Part shown: positions 6,300 to 7,956 of the stretch, in pieces
Layout of the letters: each line of letters opens with the position of its first letter
How positions within the stretch are numbered: position 1 is the first letter of the stretch
Assembly: GCA_049578505.1 (NCBI GenBank)
Contig: JBAUMC010000126.1
Span: 1 to 7,956 of the forward strand
From: JAGVPT01 sp049578505
GTDB lineage: Bacteria; Bacteroidota; Ignavibacteria; UBA10030; UBA8401
Reading direction: 5' to 3'
Length of the DNA: 7,956 nt
Notes under the pieces: model-generated
The model's input: the letters and a program-made list of their open reading frames with translations, nothing else
Databases searched by the model: none
Told to the model about the DNA's origin: nothing
Program-made: the position numbers and the translations under genes

Positions 6300-6340
6300 A
6301 CCCTCACAGACGGGATCACATCACAAAAATCGCCAAATCG

Positions 6341-7114
6341 ATGCTCAATGTTGCCAGAGAAGCCGCTCTCGAAGCGGGAAAATTTCTGAAATACAACCTC
6401 GGAAGAGTTAAACACATCGAACGAAAACAAGGCCAGGAAACTAACCTTGTTACCGAAATCGACAAGGGAGCCGAAGCGTTAATCATCAAGAAAATCAAAC
6501 AGCATTATCCTTCGCATAATATTCTTGCAGAAGAAAGCGGCGAACAGAATATCGAATCGGAGTATAAATGGGTGATCGACCCGCTTGATGGCACGACTAA
6601 CTTTACCCATTCTCTCCCGATATTCTGCGTCTCGATCGGCGTTGAATTGAACGGGTCGATTGTCGCCGGCGCAATCTACGACCCGTCCGCCGATGAAATG
6701 TTCACTGCGGAAAAGGGAAGGGGTGCGTTTCTCAATGGAAAAAAAATCCACGTTTCGTCGAACGATTTGCTGATCAATAGTCTGCTTGTAACCGGTTTTC
6801 CCTATAATGTGAAAGATAACCCGAATCACGTCGTGGAACATTTTGCGAACTTTTTGAAGGAAGGACAAGGTGTGCGCCGCCTCGGATCCGCTGCGCTCGA
6901 CCTTGCGTATGTTGCAGCAGGACGGCTGGACGGATTTTGGGAGGTCTTCCTCAATCCATGGGACAAGGCTGCCGGCGTCTTGTTGGTGCAGGAAGCGGGC
7001 GGCGTAGTTACAGATTTCACAAATAACTCGACGACTATTTACGAGCAGAACACGCTCGCGACGAACGGAAAAATCCACGATCAGATGATTGCTGTTTTAC
7101 GAAAGTCTTTGTAG
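6341..7114 (+). CDS. Inositol monophosphatase family protein (SuhB-like)
   Basis: A Mg2+-dependent, Li+-sensitive-type phosphatase of the IMPase fold, acting in the cytoplasm on inositol-1-phosphate or related sugar/nucleotide phosphates. With the start at 6341 it has 257 residues, the usual family length. Metal-binding and catalytic motifs are complete: AEESGE (E65), WVIDPLDGTTNF (D80, D83, with GTTN for phosphate), and NPWDKAAGVLLVQEAGG (D208). Typical openings (VAREAALEAGKFL) and TNLVTEIDKGAE (34-45) are also present. A longer reading from 6242 adds 33 residues that look unlike the family and overlap a promoter-like element, so it is disfavoured; the 6341 ATG has no evident SD. It diverges from the kdp operon, and a hybrid sensor gene follows after 9 nt. 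Substrate cannot be told from sequence. Confidence 0.9.
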   Translation: MLNVAREAALEAGKFLKYNLGRVKHIERKQGQETNLVTEIDKGAEALIIKKIKQHYPSHNILAEESGEQNIESEYKWVIDPLDGTTNFTHSLPIFCVSIGVELNGSIVAGAIYDPSADEMFTAEKGRGAFLNGKKIHVSSNDLLINSLLVTGFPYNVKDNPNHVVEHFANFLKEGQGVRRLGSAALDLAYVAAGRLDGFWEVFLNPWDKAAGVLLVQEAGGVVTDFTNNSTTIYEQNTLATNGKIHDQMIAVLRKSL

Positions 7115-7123
7115 GTTTAACGC

Positions 7124-7956
7124 ATGCCGATACCCAGCCCAAAAATTCTTATTGTGGATGATGAACCCGACCTGCTCGAGATTACGGCAGCGTATTTGGA
7201 GATGGAAGGGTACGTACCCATCACTGCGTTGAATGGTCCCGCTGCATTGGAGATCCTGAAAACCACCGCTCCCGATCTCATCATTTCCGACATTACAATG
7301 CCTGGAATGAGCGGCTTTGATTTGTTTGAGAAAATTCGCGCAGATGCCTCATTTCAAAACACGCCGTTTGTTTTCCTTTCAGGTCACACCGACCTTGAAC
7401 ACATTATGATGGGGAAAGAACTCGGCAGCGACGACTATTTGATGAAGCCGTTTGAACCCGAGATGCTTATCTCTACGATCAAGGGGAAGCTGAAGCGCAG
7501 CCAGCAGCTGAGTGAGTCAATGTCTCATCAGATGGACCAGCTGAAGAACCAGCTCTTCAGGCTTATCTCGCACGAAATGCGCACGCCGTTGACGTCCATT
7601 CTCGGTGCGGCCGAAATTCTCTCGGGTGGAAAAGAGACGCTGTCTCCCGAAGATTTCACGGGATTTCTGGAAATGCTGAAAGTCGGGACCCTCAGGCTCA
7701 ACAGGATGGTGGAAGATTTCTTACTCGTCGTTAAAATCGAATCGGGCGAGGTGGCAAAAGAGGTCGACTTTCGGGACTCGTGCATCGCTCCTCTCGAGGT
7801 TGTAAACCGGTTTGCCTTGGTGCGTGAAGAAATAAAAAAGAATAAGGCTCTCACTCTTAATATAGACGTTCCCGATGAATCGCCGTTTCTTTTTATTCAT
7901 CCGCAGCATTTTGAGAGCATCATCGCCCGTTTGTTTGACAATGCATGCAAATTTTC
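7124..7956 (+). CDS. Hybrid response regulator / histidine kinase (3' end outside window)
   Basis: Signalling protein with a receiver domain first and a kinase second; 277 codons are visible. Receiver: acidic pair D12-D13 in VDDEPD, phosphoacceptor D56 in ISDITMPGMSG, S86 in FLSGH and K108 in LMKPF, all conserved. A helical linker (about 118-148, rich in Gln/Ser/Lys) leads into the HisKA H-box FRLISHEMRTPL with H150. The HATPase domain has begun, and the sequence stops inside its N-box (LFDNACKF, 270-277), so the G-boxes are unseen. No membrane helix or sensory domain is visible, so it is probably a soluble phosphorelay protein driven by phosphorylation of its own receiver. It starts 9 nt after the phosphatase stop, with a weak AGG SD, and is probably co-transcribed with it. 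Its partner and output are unknown. Confidence 0.92.
   Translation, partial: MPIPSPKILIVDDEPDLLEITAAYLEMEGYVPITALNGPAALEILKTTAPDLIISDITMPGMSGFDLFEKIRADASFQNTPFVFLSGHTDLEHIMMGKELGSDDYLMKPFEPEMLISTIKGKLKRSQQLSESMSHQMDQLKNQLFRLISHEMRTPLTSILGAAEILSGGKETLSPEDFTGFLEMLKVGTLRLNRMVEDFLLVVKIESGEVAKEVDFRDSCIAPLEVVNRFALVREEIKKNKALTLNIDVPDESPFLFIHPQHFESIIARLFDNACKF

Noticed and set aside
6242..6340. N-terminal extension of the phosphatase from ATG 6242
   Set aside because: The 33 extra residues do not resemble the family, the stretch contains a promoter-like element, and 6341 gives the normal family length and opening.
6018..6340. Riboswitch (for example c-di-AMP ydaO type) in the kdp/phosphatase gap
   Set aside because: No long conserved stems or known riboswitch landmarks could be seen; only promoter-like elements and a T-rich direct repeat.
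6479..7078. 199-codon minus-strand frame opposite the phosphatase
   Set aside because: Antisense to intact IMPase motifs, with no recognisable domain or convincing SD.

Overview
The window carries a potassium-uptake locus of a Gram-negative bacterium. A high-affinity Kdp K+-ATPase operon is on the minus strand, followed by a KdpD-related protein and an outer-membrane porin. Two plus-strand genes on the right diverge from it: an inositol-monophosphatase-family phosphatase and a REC/histidine-kinase hybrid that runs off the window. The porin start, with a signal peptide and a beta-barrel-like sequence, points to an outer membrane. A porin and a KdpD-domain protein beside kdp genes, together with moderate GC, suggest the Bacteroidota/Chlorobiota/Ignavibacteria (FCB) area. 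Clear Shine-Dalgarno (SD) sites argue against typical Bacteroidia. The taxonomic guess is weak.

Minus strand, in transcription order from the right: a promoter with an upstream KdpE-box-like element (6098-6173); kdpC (6017-5424); a 36-codon small membrane ORF (5421-5311); kdpF (5314-5222); kdpA (5225-3483); kdpB (3451-1349); a strong hairpin terminator (1310-1278); a 266-nt gap with a putative second promoter and leader; a standalone KdpD N-terminal-domain homologue with a destroyed ATP-binding loop (1082-429); and the start of a porin (361 to the window edge). KdpC, the small ORF, KdpF and KdpA are tightly packed, with one 2-nt gap and two 4-nt ATGA overlaps, which indicates translational coupling. 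The order C-x-F-A-B differs from the textbook F-A-B-C.

Plus strand: the phosphatase most likely starts at 6341, downstream of a promoter-like element at 6268-6299. Nine bases after its stop, a REC-HisKA-HATPase hybrid begins and is cut at its N-box.

How the genes fit together: KdpA is the K+ channel-like subunit, KdpB the P-type ATPase, KdpC and KdpF accessory membrane subunits, and the porin may bring ions across the outer membrane. The KdpD-like protein keeps the fold signature of the KdpD sensor domain but has no P-loop, no universal stress domain, no membrane helices and no kinase, so it can only be a binding or scaffold partner. No complete KdpD kinase and no KdpE regulator lies in the window. 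The most notable points are the pseudo-ATPase KdpD domain, the unnamed small coupled ORF, the rearranged operon and a candidate KdpE-like site. No RNA genes, insertion sequences or CRISPR arrays were seen.
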